Shown here piece by piece: positions 20,641 through 32,261 of a stretch of 64,000 nucleotides of DNA (its first letter is position 1; every line of letters starts with the position of its first letter). The notes under the pieces are model-generated. The model was not told the origin of the DNA and made no database searches. It saw only the letters and a list, made by a program, of their open reading frames with translations. Origin of the DNA: Haliclystus octoradiatus (taxonomy: Eukaryota; Cnidaria; Staurozoa; Stauromedusae; Haliclystidae); NCBI GenBank assembly GCA_916610825.1, contig OU744447.1, positions 9,903,751 through 9,967,750 of the forward strand. The letters are read 5' to 3'. The translations under genes were made by a program, and so were the position numbers.

Positions 20641-21006
20641 TTGGATAGAGTGGAGCCTTATATGGAGCTCATGCAATGATACCGCTCATTGGAAATAAAG
20701 ATGATAAATAATGATGGAAAATGAACAATAAAAAAAAAGAATAATTTTGATAATTTTACAAATTATATCAATATTTGAGATAAGGATTCATTATTTATGT
20801 ACGCGATACATATATAATCCTTTCGTTGTTCACATAATTATTATGTTTAGCATATAATGCTGATTATTTACAAATATATACTTGATATGTTCCAATTCTA
20901 TCAATTGAAACCTAAAGTATATCAAAGAGGATTGTTGTTCTTATTCTTAATAATTGCATTAACCAAGTTACATAGAATTTTTGTTATTTACAAATGTAGG
21001 AGTTAT

Positions 21007-21213
21007 TTAAAGGAGCAAAAATGACCGGCAGGCGCTACGCACTTAGGATCACGTGCACGCTTATTGTTATAACACCATGTTCATTGTTGACATGAATTTT
21101 ATTACAAGTTAGGCCTGCGTATAACAATTGTTTCAAAGCGAGACGGTTGAATTACGCTAAGCATAAATTCAACTTGTGCTCGCAGCGGTCGCCGGTCAAT
21201 TTTGCCCCTTTAA
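21007..21213. mobile_element. MITE with TTAAAGGRGCAAAAWTGACC ends (copy A)
   Basis: The termini TTAAAGGAGCAAAAATGACC and (reverse complement of the right end) TTAAAGGGGCAAAATTGACC form inverted repeats of about 23 bp. TTAA at both edges suggests a TTAA target, as in piggyBac- or Kolobok-type transposons. There is no coding sequence. A diverged relative is at 16601-16800. Confidence 0.75.
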
Positions 21214-21380
21214 CAGATATTTCATTTAGAAGTACGCGCGAGCATTCAAACTATTGATAATAGAAAATCTTGTTAATTATTTTTTTTTGGGTGCGTACCA
21301 TATACTAATTGTTTATTTACATTATACATAAAGTGAATGAATAACAGCAATGTCAACAAAATATGACATTATTAAAACAT

Positions 21381-24300
21381 TCATGATATTGTACATTCGT
21401 TGCCTGTTTTATAATTGAGCTGTTTGTGACGGTGGATCGATTGTTTGGGTTGGTGAACTTTGCATTCGTTTCCATAAATCCAAAGACGTTCTACCTTTCT
21501 GCTTCTAATCGATTCAATTTCGGCTTCTACGATTGATATCATATAGACGGTCTGTCGCTGCAATGTAAAATCAAAATAGCCATTATTTATTTAGAAAACT
21601 AAAACATTCTTACTGAATCCGGGACTATAATTTCACAGGACTATACTTTCACCTATGCATAATTAGCAAAGTTATTGATGTTTTAGGGTCAAATGTGAAC
21701 TTATTAAACACATGACGAAGTGATACACCCTAGCTCTTTTCAGTTCAAACGCTTGAATATAGTTGATGACGTAGTGTATCTTTCTAGATCAGTTGTTATT
21801 ATAGTTTCACCCTCGTGAAAGTATATATTAGTATAGCAAATATGAATGTCTGCATTTTTGCGTTGCTCTACCATTATAAATCGCTCTGCATATTAGATAA
21901 TAGATTTATGGCATCGAGCACTATTGAAACAGCAAATTAGACAACACAGTACTTTTATGTGATAGCTTGTGTAATTATTATCACAAAATTGTAGATTGCA
22001 TGAGGTATAAAATTACTTTTTTCAATCTAAATATTTTTCGGATTGTTTTTACTGCCATAATGATGAATGTCAAACCCATTTCTTAACGATGTATAACTAC
22101 AATATTCTTCAGTCACTTCAACGGTTTTACAAGCCAGTGAGCACAAAGTAAATGTCATGAGGTCTCCTTTTTATTTTACCAGAATGTTTAGTGTCCAGAT
22201 TCTGAGATTCATATGTGTTTATATTCAAAAATGAGTTCCCTATTTGTGGAACGCAAAACATCGTACTGATGTGACGTTGTAAAATGTAAATAAAATGAGT
22301 ATTACCTGCACGCAAATAGCTGAATCATGCAACTCATTTTCATGTATCTTGAGATGATCTGATGAGGCTTGATTGATTTCTTCATCCTCAATGGAAGTCA
22401 AACGATGTAACTGTAAAAATTGTAAACAATAATATATAAGAAATCAACGTTAGCAAACAAGATATCCTTATATAGATTGTAGGAACCATGACACCAGTAT
22501 AGTGTACATTTGCTGCTAGCTGAGGTATACTTACTTTGTGATTTTGCTGACAAAGTACTTCAGGCCCAGAAACATTCTCAATCTTCCTGTCTGGCACATC
22601 AGCTTTTGGATTAGAAACAAATTTGCTTTCATGAATTAACCTAGAAAATCATAATAAAAATATAGAAATAATTATTGAAATTATAATTCACATTATATGA
22701 GTTAAAGGCTATATTATAAGTAGCAAAGAGCGCTGCGTCAGTACTGAAACCAGTGATAAAATATTCTGATACATAATAGCAATATTATTACAATATAAGC
22801 ACCACAATGACTCAGTGCTGTGTCTACTAGTCAGGTAGTTTATATACATTCAATGCTAACTCCAGAGAATAAACCGTCTAAAGAACATGAACAACTCAGA
22901 ATAATAGAATCAACTCGTGATTTTGGATTTACAATCTATTTATATATACAACTTATATATATATATATAGCCTTACCATTCTACTTTGAGCTTTTTGAAT
23001 GACGTTAATCTTCCAGAACCAGAGCAGATATTACATGAGACGTAACAGGTGCCGTGGCATTGATCACAAGTTTTAAAATCAACATCATGGCAAGAATTAC
23101 ATTTAACGCCTTCGTGTTTTCCGTGTAGTTTGCAGCGTTTACATCGAGTCTACAACGTGAATAACATTAGACTATTAATTTTTTATGGTGTGAGTATTTT
23201 TGGAGGGGGCTGGCTTTTGGCAACTCGCAATATAACTATTTTCTGCATACGCGCACAAGTCAATAGAAGCCCAAACTCATCATTCCTCCGACCGTTAATT
23301 GGAATTAATATGTATAACTCATAATTTTGCCATATCAAAGTCATCAAAGCATTGTCTATATAGCCCTGTCATATCGGATTGCTTTGACTTGTGCATGGTT
23401 AGTTGGGTGGAGAGCTGTTTAACAAACTGACGAGTTCCATACAGTACTATTCTCCAAAATTTAAAGGGGCAACACTGCTCATGCAATGGATTGATTACTC
23501 ATTCAAATTAAATATCGACACACACAAAATATACTAACCCTTGGTTTATTATTACACGCTTTGCATTTTTGCCTTCCAAGATGACAATCAGAACATGCCT
23601 AAAACAAAATAATAAATTTGATTCATTTTTTAATCTTTCTTATGAATTCAATATATAATTTTTCTTGTATGTAGATCTGTACCTCGATGAAGGATAAATG
23701 TGGAAGGTCAATCAATTGAGTGTTTTCGCAGAATGAATCTGGCTTGTTAACGTTAACTTCGATGTCCCAAGGGCTGACTTCAGAGTTGTGGTTGTTATTT
23801 GGACGTTTCTGGCCTATTAAATAAACAGTAAAGCGTATCAAAATATTATTTTATCTCATATATTCCCCCCACATTAAAGGGTTACTGCACGGCAGCCTTG
23901 TCTGGGTTCTCTGATACCAACACGCGGGATGTTGGGAGACACGAGAAAGCATCAGAAAAACAAGAGCCCGCAGGGCGAGTATTTTTCAGCTTTCGAGTGT
24001 CTCGCAACATTCCAAGTGTTGGTATGCAGAGAACCCAAACACAAGTCTGCCGTGCAGTAGCCCTTTTGTGAAATAAAACATATTTTTACTATTTTTAAAC
24101 GAATTTAACATGAAATATTTGACTGATTAGATCAATTTTCTCCTATAAATCTTCACGTCTTCGTCATATTTTGCCTTTCTTCGAATCACAGACTCAGAGT
24201 TCTACTTTGGAAACACTTTCGATTCTTTCGAACAGTATGATTTTGATCTGTCTTGTTTCTCATTTCTGCTGTGTCGCAAGTTCTTGCCGGTTTTGTGGGG

Positions 24301-26371
24301 CATTTTTGTCTCGGAATAGCCACCATAACCAAACAAATGGCGCAAAGATGAAGAATGCCTTGAATTATAATATTCTGAAATAATTATATATCATCGGACG
24401 ATGCTAAAGTTTTTCAAATTTGTATTTACAATTATATAGAAATTTTGGGTGTTTTGTTTTTATCTATCATGATGTCTAAGTTGTTTTGGCTTGCGTGATC
24501 CAAACACGGGAGTTTGCCAATCAAATCCCTAGAACAGCATTCGAAAATCTCTCGAGTTTTACAAAGATGTTTACCTCATTATTAGGGAGCTTTAGATTTA
24601 GGACCGGTACCCACCGGTACCGGTTCAAGTTCATGTTTAGTCAACAAGAAGACTGGGTTATACCTGTACTCGTTCCTTCAAAACAAGACGATTAGGTTCA
24701 ATACCGTAAAACCTCCGTTTCTGTTTTCCAGGTAAAAACAAAATTCTGACAATTTGTTCAGGATTCATTTTGATTCTATGTATAAATTTTATAGCGACAA
24801 TAAAATTTCATTCAAAAAAGCTAAAGTAAAACCAAAACAAAGCAAAACAACGAAAACAAAACATGTACTCCGTGGTTCATGTTTCGCACCGAAAGGCGTT
24901 CTGAAACGAGGAGGTCAGTACAGGTTTCAGAGCATAGGGGCTTCCCCAATGCGCAGAAGTGATGCGCAACGAGAAAGCTGTACTCTTAGCTGTACCTGTA
25001 CTAAATCTAAACCTTCCTATTATCTCAAAGGAGACACCCATTGAAACTATGATTGAAGCTATATATAGCCGGTAAGGTTTGATTGCTTTTTGTTCGTTGC
25101 TTTTATATGGGACATAATCTAGTGTTACATACAACGGGATTAGTATTGTAATGAGTTTAGAGTTTGTGGATTATCTCAAAAGATGGAGCCAGGCAAGGTG
25201 GTATAAATTCAAAATAGCTACTAAACTAGTTTTCAGCAAAATTTATTTCAAATTTATTTGCGATTAGGAATGACCTGCATTCATTTGGGAAGTGGTTGAT
25301 ACTACTAATTTTAAATTGTAAATTAATACAGCACTGACCTTTGTAGGCTTTGTACTGAGTGATAATTTCTCTTTTCTCATAAAGTGACTGAAGACAGTAC
25401 TGAAATTACAACATATTCAAATAATGTAAAATAATTGATATGCTTTATTTGATGTATACTGGCTTAATTTTTCAACTAGGTTGTAGCCCATAAACAATAT
25501 TCCTACCATGTATATTGATCGATGTGCCACATTTTTTATTGTTCTGTCTCCATTTGTTCCTCTATTTGTGTAATGCATTTGGATTGCATTCACCATACCT
25601 CTTTTAAGATTCCCATTTTTGTGACTGCAGAATATATAAAACGTTGATAAAATTTATTATCTCGGCTTTTAATGCCAATTGAGTTGTTTCAGTTCATGAA
25701 CATATCTACTTACTTCTGTGATGGTGATGGAGTTGAACATGTATCTACCGAAAGTAAGAAAGAATAAGACAATTTAAACTTGTATTTTACAACAGCAATT
25801 CTGTGTTAGATAGAATTTAAAAGGCATTCATTCAAAAAGTGACAATGTTGTTTCGTTTTGTCGTTACGAGGTGCTTAATTGTTAGTCTCTAGAAGGGCAA
25901 AATTTGACTATAACGGTCACTAGACGAAAGTAAATTGAAACAGGCTTGGTAATTATCAAGTTGCGCCTTCATGTTTCCCATTGCAGGTTTTAATCATGAA
26001 TTTATCCAGCTACAACGAAAAAGCACGAACGGCAACTGCAGATTTTGTAATGGAATAGTAAACTTAGCTTGTCCAAAAAGCAATAAAAATTCGCCCAATG
26101 TAGTTTCAACTTGTTCCCTTTTATAGCCAGTTGACAACAGTTATTTATCGTGATAGAAAAATATCTTACTTTCTGGTGTGGGTATTCGTGATTGTGTCGT
26201 TTTATCATCAAAAATGGACACGACCCCATACGAGAATGATTTACAATCTGTTTGACTTTCTTCTGGCAAAGTAGTTAACCCTGGACAAGAAGACTCTAAA
26301 GAACGTTGAAATGAGCCCTGCTGATTTCTCAACCCAAGTCCAGCTGATTTTGCTAAGAAGTTATCACGCAT
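21381..26371 (-). CDS. SSUH2-family protein, paralogue b (about 9 exons, copy A)
   Basis: Exons in transcript order: 26371-26170, 25744-25714, 25399-25339, 23813-23683, 23598-23539, 23149-22977, 22640-22535, 22410-22306, 21557-21381. From the third exon on, junctions and phases match paralogue a exon by exon (61, 173 and 105 nt are equal in both). Marks: SPWDIEV, a Cys region (CSDCH, CKAC, CNSCHD, CDQCHGTC, CNICSGSG) with several glycines lost compared with a, VSGPEVLCQQ, and the C-terminal RQTVYMISIVEAEIES with LWIYG. The exon sum is 1046 nt, one short of a multiple of three, so the short second exon or its partner is misplaced or an exon is missing. One Pro/Thr difference from copy B (22564) lies in the VSG(P/T)EVL segment, where paralogue a also has Thr. 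A minus-strand AATAAA is at 21312-21317. Confidence 0.78.
23874..24067. mobile_element. MITE with long inverted repeats, TTAA-type (copy A)
   Basis: The left end (TTAAAGGGTTACTGCACGGC) and right end (reverse complement AAAAGGGCTACTGCACGGCA) pair over about 75 bases, including GGGTTCTCTG and ACCAACAC blocks, so the element is nearly all arm. A shorter relative lies at 35624-35733. It is in an intron of SSUH2-b. The block B copy is at 55815-56008. Confidence 0.83.
24518..24566. repeat. Short repeat shared with 35536-35580 (inverted)
   Basis: The core CAGCATTCGAAAATCTCTCG with flanking AATCCCTAGA matches the reverse complement of 35536-35580 with few mismatches. Its nature is unknown. Confidence 0.6.
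24584..25019. mobile_element. MITE-like element with TAGGGAGCTTTAGATTTAG ends (copy A)
   Basis: The left end TAGGGAGCTTTAGATTTAGG and the reverse complement of the right end, TAGGAAGGTTTAGATTTAGT, agree at most positions. TTAT flanks both sides and may be the target duplication. The interior is non-coding, though it contains short open frames. The block B copy is at 56525-56960. Confidence 0.55.
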
Positions 26372-26514
26372 CTTGCCTGATCAAACCAATATTTTGTTAG
26401 TTGAACTTTACTTGAACAGTCAGTCGTCATAAATAATGCTGTCTTTGTTTCTTTATCTGAAACACAAAATCATCACGTCACATCATGAATGAGAAAATTG
26501 TTGTAAGAATTTCT

Positions 26515-27650
26515 GTTTGTTTCCTAAATAGTAACTATCAATGGAATGTTCGTTCCATTGACATTACTACATTTTTAACCTTCAACGTCCCTCATGGGAA
26601 AGGGTACTAACCCTTGATTCTTTATGGGTGTGTGATGGTTGGGAGGGAGGCTGCATGTCTCGAATAGTGTTCCTGTCCTAGTAATTATAACGGACTGTTT
26701 CTCTATCTGATTGTTGTATATCACTGATTGTACAAAATTAATGTTATATAGCTACAGTGAAACTATTATATAAGACACTATTCTTTGGCATTGGATTAGT
26801 GGTCATTAAGAGAGGTGATCACTATATTGAGGTGATCATTATATCATGTTTGATTCTATCCAGTAATTGTTATCATTCAGAATTATACCTTCATGTCATT
26901 AGGGGTATTGGATATCACTGCTCCATTGATCCTGTCTCGTTTTTATGTTAGTATTTTTGTTTGCCTACTGATTTTCCTGTTAATTTTTTAGTATTATTTT
27001 TCCGATTTATTAATTCTAATTTATGTTTTAGGGTCTTTACTTGGTTTTAGAGAAGTCAGTTGATGTTCTCAATTTGTCTGGATCCAGATACGGCCTTTGG
27101 TGTAGATTTTATTGGTTGGGTTATGCTGATCCGCTGCTGTTCTGTGTGCTGTTACATATTTATATTGTTAATACATCCTGTGTATATTTATTTTAATTAT
27201 TAATTATTACTATTATTACCTTGGTATGATGTCTGTTGTGATCCTCTGGGAGTTAGCTTCATTTGCCTTTCACTGTCCTGAACGTTAATATTCTGTTCGT
27301 GATTTTGTAATGATGTGTTAATTTATTATATCTTGCCTTTGGAGAACCATATTAGTCGTTGTAGACAGGTGGTCTCTGTTTTAGGTGTTCATATCTCGTT
27401 ATCAGGTTCCCATTGAGTCAATGGACGATTTAATTGTTTTACATTTGTTATGTCTGATTTAGAGTGATGTGAGATAGGACCAGTTGGTTAGAAGTGATAT
27501 CCGCCCATCCCATGACATGACTGGGGCTATAGGAGTTGTTTTGGTGTTTCTTGTATAGTTCATAGTTTTAGGGTGGACACCATCTTGTGTGTCCCCCACT
27601 GATTCTACATTTTCGCGCTTGATACTGAGCAAGGCAGTTTGGAGTTCGGC
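26515..27650. other. Left part of the spacer between the two blocks
   Basis: Starts at the right breakpoint of block A. A small hairpin (TCAATGGAA...TTCCATTGA) lies at about 26538-26562, and a fragment beginning ACAGTGAAACTATT at about 26755 resembles the CAGTGAAACCTG MITE family. From about 26950 the plus strand becomes markedly T+G-rich, as in the Penelope-like element to the right. No gene recognised. Confidence 0.4.
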
Positions 27651-27737
27651 GCGCATAAAATCAGGCTGACGCGTTTCGTTTGTCGAGAGCCCAGGTTAAA
27701 ACCCGTTGGCTAAAGCAAACTCATCAGAGCGACGCAC
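27651..27737 (-). ncRNA. Candidate hammerhead ribozyme (type I, Penelope-like)
   Basis: The minus strand reads GTGCG-TC-GCT, then CTGATGA, stem II GTTTG...CAAAC, GAAA, CGCGTC, AGC, and distally TGCGC. All core elements are present: CUGAUGA (27721-27727), GAAA (27674-27677) and a GUC cleavage triplet (27668-27670). Stem I closes by GCT/AGC plus an outer GTGCG/TGCGC helix. Stem II has five perfect pairs plus an inner AGCC/GGCT helix. Stem III is minimal and palindromic (ACGCGU), as described for the dimer-forming hammerheads of Penelope-like elements. It lies downstream of the RT relic on the same strand. Confidence 0.68.
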
Positions 27738-28980
27738 CGAGAGGGTATGTCCGGAGACACGGGGATCCGAGTCAGTATCGAAAAAGCAAGCCTTGATTGG
27801 AAAAGGAATGGTATTTCCTCTTCAATTCAGAGTTTTGAAAATATTTGAAAGTGTTCATCAATCAGTTCAAAAAATGTTAAGTTTTCTCAAATTGTTTGCA
27901 AGAATTTTCTATCATATAAATGCCGAAAAACTCACTGTAGGTATCCCTACTCGGAGATGTGTTTTGGAGCGTCTTTTTCATATAAAAAAGTTTGAATTTT
28001 TTGGCGAGATGTTCGTTTCAGTGTTCGAAATTCGATCAAGGGTTAAAATAAAATCAATAATAAAATAAAAGATAACGAAAACATAGTATACTTGCAATAA
28101 AAATATCCAATAGTTAGATGTAACAGTGCCTATATATATTGATAATTCATTGAGGACAAAATATGCTGAACTGTGTTTCATATCAATTGGCAAATGTTCA
28201 ATGATTTCATCAAGTGGTCCATGATGAAGCACGTGGTGGCGTGATGGTGCGTCTTCTGAAAACCTAGTTATTGGAGCATGCCCTGCATCCGTCTTATGAT
28301 ATCAATTGCCTTGTTGATAAATTATCATAGTCCTACAGTTTATTTTGTAATAGGTGTAGATTAATAAGTGTACCTTGGATTGATATTTTGATAATAATTT
28401 TTGATTTGTGTCTTTTGACTAACTCTAGTGATGATAAATCGGGAAGAGAAATTTTAAGGCCAAGCACGAGGTACTTATCGATTTTATTTGCCCTTCGTTC
28501 ATTGGTTGTAGTCATGGTTATTTATTGGGTGGAGGATTATAAATCCTTTGGCTCAGGAGGAGGCTCTGCTCCGAGAAAGAGGTTCGTTAGCTAGATCCGA
28601 TCGGGTTTATTGGATTCAGAACATTCCTAAATATAGGATCCAAAATGGTAGAGCTGAATTGTATTTATGGAGTATTATTAAACTTAAATTACTTGGGAAT
28701 TGGGATTACTTTGTTATTAGTTCATGGGTATATGGTTCGGGATTCATCTACGAATTGTTTGTTGGGGGACATTGGAAAGTGGAATGTCCACTGGTAAGTT
28801 TTTTAAATCATTGTTTTATCGTATCTTTGACTTGGTCTTTCTAATTGTCTTTCCTTCGGCTTCGGTCACCTGACGGTCATAGGGCTGTTGCTGTTGGTAG
28901 AATCATATAGCATTATATGATTAGGTGGAGGTATTATGTGCTGTAATTCTCGTCTAGCTGGTTTGTTGGAGCCTGTTTTC
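27738..28980. other. T+G-rich segment, probably Penelope-like element interior
   Basis: The same strand asymmetry (T and G on plus) continues from here to the RT relic. Short open frames on both strands show no recognisable domain. I looked for a GIY-YIG endonuclease and did not find one. Confidence 0.3.
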
Positions 28981-29058
28981 CTATTAAAATATGGAGATGT
29001 CAGATGGTGTTCTGTTGTATTTTTTGGACTTGTGGAGATGGTATATAGTTATAAAATG

Positions 29059-29400
29059 GGAGGTATCAGGTAGAAGTGTTTGGTGGGGTTATACTGTGTC
29101 TCATGGATCTGCTATGCTGACTGACGGTTTAAAAGTATTTTAAGTGGGGAGGGGTCAGATAGGGGGTGTTTAATGGGATTATTTTGTGTTTCATGGATTT
29201 GTTTTTACTGGTGTGTATTGTATAAAGTGGGGGGGTATTAGATAGGAATGTTTTATGAGCTTTTACTGTATCTCATGGATCTGGTGTGCTGGTTTATGGT
29301 TCAAATGTGTTCTAGCCGAAAAGTGTCTGATAGGGGGTGTTTGATGAGGCTCTGTTGTGTTTCTTGGATTCGATGAACTGGTTCAATAGGCCTAGTATTT
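29059..29400. repeat. Degenerate 86-bp tandem repeat, about four units
   Basis: Units start near 29059, 29145, 29231 and 29318 and share the order GGGGTATCAGATAGG, TGTTT(A/G)(A/G)TG, TGTGTCTCATGGATCTG. A partial unit may precede at about 28990. It lies in the T+G-rich part that I attribute to the Penelope-like element. Confidence 0.72.
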
Positions 29401-30334
29401 TAAAACCAAATTATTATTGTAATAAATACGGATTGGAGATAATAAATGTAGCCTGAAGGGTATTTATTGATATTTTTTAATCATCTTGAAATTAAGACCA
29501 ATACATGCTATTTTTTGTTGATTTTGTAAGTTATATAGAGATAATCAAATTAATGTTGTTGTATATAAGAACTCATAACTATTGTTTGTTGTGATCCGTT
29601 GTTTAACTTGATATTTCAGTTATCAACTTGTTTAATTATAGTGCTATGAATATATAGATATACGACTCTGGTTTTTGAAAATAGGAGTCAATTAGTCAAA
29701 TACATTAAATTGTATGGAGCTACTAAATGTAGGCTGATGTGACATACATGTGATTGTTATCAGTATTTTTAAATTTTTAACATTGATAGATAATTAGGTG
29801 GGTATGTCTATTTTATATATTTATTCATATAGTTCATGTCTCATAGTTTTTTATCCATTGGTTGTTTCCTTGGTTATGTTGCCATGGCCATTCTCTATTT
29901 CTCATGATTGTATTCTGTTTTTGGCCGACTTTCGATGCATTGGTCTGAAGTTGAGGAGTCTATTTATTTATCCTATGTTCGAGGTCAAATAACGTGGGTA
30001 CTTGTACCATGGAGGGAGTAGAATAGTGGATCTATTTACTGAATCTATGGGTTAGTGTTTGATAAGTAAGAGTTGCATTGTAATTGAGATATATTTGACG
30101 TTCCTTCAGTCATTAATTTCAGGGTGATAGGGATGGCCTAGGTTATCAATGTGGGGGGGGGGTGTCTAGATATTTGATTCATTGTTTTGAAGTTGATTTC
30201 GGAAGTGCTCACAGTGGAGTTGGTCCCTGGTATGGATCAGGTGGTTTTTTATGTTTAAATGCCGTTTATAAGTGAGTGTGGGTTGAAGGCGACAGAATTG
30301 TATTTGTTGTTCTAGGAACGGTGTTAAGTAGTTC
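29401..30334. other. 3' portion of the Penelope-like relic and non-coding DNA
   Basis: Just below 30335 the minus strand still encodes a shifted-frame continuation of RT (LTYKRHLNIKNHLIHT), which resembles the end of Penelope-like RTs. Further left no coding signal is seen. A G homopolymer lies at about 30151-30160. Confidence 0.45.
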
Positions 30335-31262
30335 TTAAAGATTTAGGAGTCGTTCAAAGTCAGGATGATATGGGAGTACTATTGGTAGGATTTGTTTGGA
30401 TGTTGTTGGTGAGGGTTGTTCACTTTTCTGTTTTGAAAGTGTCAGTTTCATAGCTTTGAGGAGGGCGAGGGATGGATAGTCTCTCTCTATGAATGAAAGG
30501 TAGAGTAGATAAAGTCTGATGTGTAGGATTTTAGGGTCAGATATATTTTGGTAGTAGCGTGCTGTTTGAGATTTGACGATGCCTATTTTAGTGGCTTGAG
30601 AGTGAAAGGATTTGAAGTGTAGGGTATTGTTGGTATCTGTTGGTTTACGGTATAGGTCTGTGGATAGCGTTCCTTTATCAATATAGATTTTCAGATCTAA
30701 GAATGCAATATCTGTTTTGGATGATTCCATAGTGAGTTTTATTTGTGGGCAGGTGGTGTTAATGTTATTATGGAAGTCTGTGAGGGTGGAGGGGCTGTGT
30801 GGCCATATCATTAGGATGTCGTCAAGGTATCGGTAGTATATTATAGGTAGTAGGGTCTGCGTTTCTAGGAATTGTTGTTCGAAGACATGCATAAAGATGT
30901 CGGCATATGCTGGTGCCATTCTTGTTCCCATGGCTGTGCCTTGTAGTTGTAGATAAAAATCCTCATTGAATTGGAAGTAGTTGGTTGTTAGGACTCGTTT
31001 GATCATGGCTAGTAAGGTGGGGATTGGGGGGCCGTGGTAGGATGTTGGGTTATTGTGTAGAAATGTATTTATTGCTGCAACGCCCTCTTTGTGTGGGATA
31101 CAAGTATATAGGCTAGAGACATCCATTGTAACAAGCAGGCAACTTTCCGGTAATTTTATAGCTTTTAGCTTTTCAAGGAGGTGAGGTGTATTATCAATAT
31201 GGGATGGGATCAATTTACGTAAGGGATTAAGTTTATTAAATTCATTGATTAAATATAATTCT
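30335..31262 (-). mobile_element. Penelope-like element reverse transcriptase, truncated
   Basis: The open frame 30335-31213 (292 codons) carries RT motifs in order: LVTMDVSSLYTCIP, GTAMGTRMAPAYADIFM, YRYLDDILMIW with the catalytic YLDD, FLDLKIY and DLYRKPTDTNNTLHF. This is the Penelope-like pattern. The N-terminal side continues a little (NKLNPLRKL) to about 31262 and then breaks. The C-terminal side ends at an early stop, and homology resumes in another frame, so the element is dead. No GIY-YIG endonuclease was found. The catalytic core is well preserved, which suggests a fairly recent loss. It is not duplicated in this window; a distinct, more decayed RT relic lies at 20270-20640. Confidence 0.88.
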
Positions 31263-32250
31263 TAGACAGGATAGCTTTGTGAAGAAGTCGACAACAACCG
31301 TTGTCCGTCGAATATAAAACTAGATTAAGGTATGATATTAAACACATTGCGTGTGTCGATTTCATCTTTCAGTAATTGTGTTTTTGTTGAAGAAACGCGT
31401 CTGCTGCAAGGCAAACAGGGGGTCATGCAATGGTTTTTAATAGCCAATCATTGAGATTGAAGTAACAAATCAGTGAAGCACTGACGTTAAGCTGCGGGAG
31501 ATCGACCAAAATAGCGCAATGAATTTTTTTCAATTTTATAGACGTTAAGATCATCATCCGCGGCGAAGTGAATACAAAGCGTTTTGCCACTGTTTTAGTA
31601 GTCAACACCTTGATGCGTAACATGCGTTAATCCAGTGTTTTAACACCTTTTTGACAGAAAAACTCCATCGAAGTCTAATAAAACCTTTATAAACTCTACA
31701 TTTTACGTTCAAATTCAGTCATATATGGCCAAAAAGGTGTCCCGAAGATATGGGCATATCTGTTCTGGAAACTGGACAATTTCTTTTTCGCGAGTAAAAA
31801 GTTACGATTTTTTGAAGTCTAGACTTGGTTATTTTTCCATAGTGGGCTTTCTTGTCATTCCGGCATGAGTTCCGACTTTCGAAGGAGCACAATTTCTGAA
31901 ATATGGTACTTTCAAAATTAAATATCTCCGCTTATAAGAGTCCAAATCGAAAAATTATTGCCGCCATTCCTATTTATTTTGCATGGGCTACTTGATTCCG
32001 GAATAAAATTTTTTGGTGTCATGTGCACTTGAAGGGCTTTTTCATAATCAAATACTGGACCAGTTGCCATAATATTAGTCAGACTCATGCACTCTTTTTA
32101 ATGAACTTTCAGCTATTGCCGTCAAATTTTCTCGCAATAGCAAGCAAGATAAACTCTATACTGATTATAGAAAGATTTTGGCATCGTCTGGTTTTTTTAT
32201 TTCCTGATACTAGCGTTGGAATCGCAAATTGATTCCTTGTGAAACTTGCT
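31263..32250. other. Intergenic, nothing recognised
   Basis: AT-rich sequence with short open frames only. No domain, repeat family or RNA gene was recognised. Confidence 0.4.
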
Positions 32251-32261
32251 CCTCCTTTTAC

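Larger units (their letters stand above)
2082..26514. repeat. Duplicated block, copy A (carries Gypsy insertion)
   Basis: Matches 37961-58455 in the same orientation. The offset is 35879 before the Gypsy insertion and 31941 after it, and the difference of 3938 equals the element (3933) plus its 5-bp target duplication. Single-base differences seen: 3989 C/T, 5205 A/T, 11267 G/A, 13345 C/T, 17986 G/A, 18206 A/G, 20705 T/A, 22351 G/A and 22564 G/T. The left end is the gap edge, so the true left boundary is unknown. The right boundary is sharp, with identity stopping after 26514. Confidence 0.97.

Noticed and set aside
22355..22385. Second hammerhead core (CTGATGAGGC on the plus strand)
   Set aside because: It lies in an SSUH2-b exon and has no following GAAA with a stem II.
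24754..25044. 96-codon basic protein
   Set aside because: It lies within a MITE-like element and an A-rich stretch; no family resemblance.
28548..28844. 98-codon plus-strand frame in the spacer
   Set aside because: No recognisable domain, and it lies antisense in the T+G-rich Penelope-like region.
29059..29400. CRISPR-like array
   Set aside because: The units are contiguous and degenerate with no unique spacers, and the DNA is animal.
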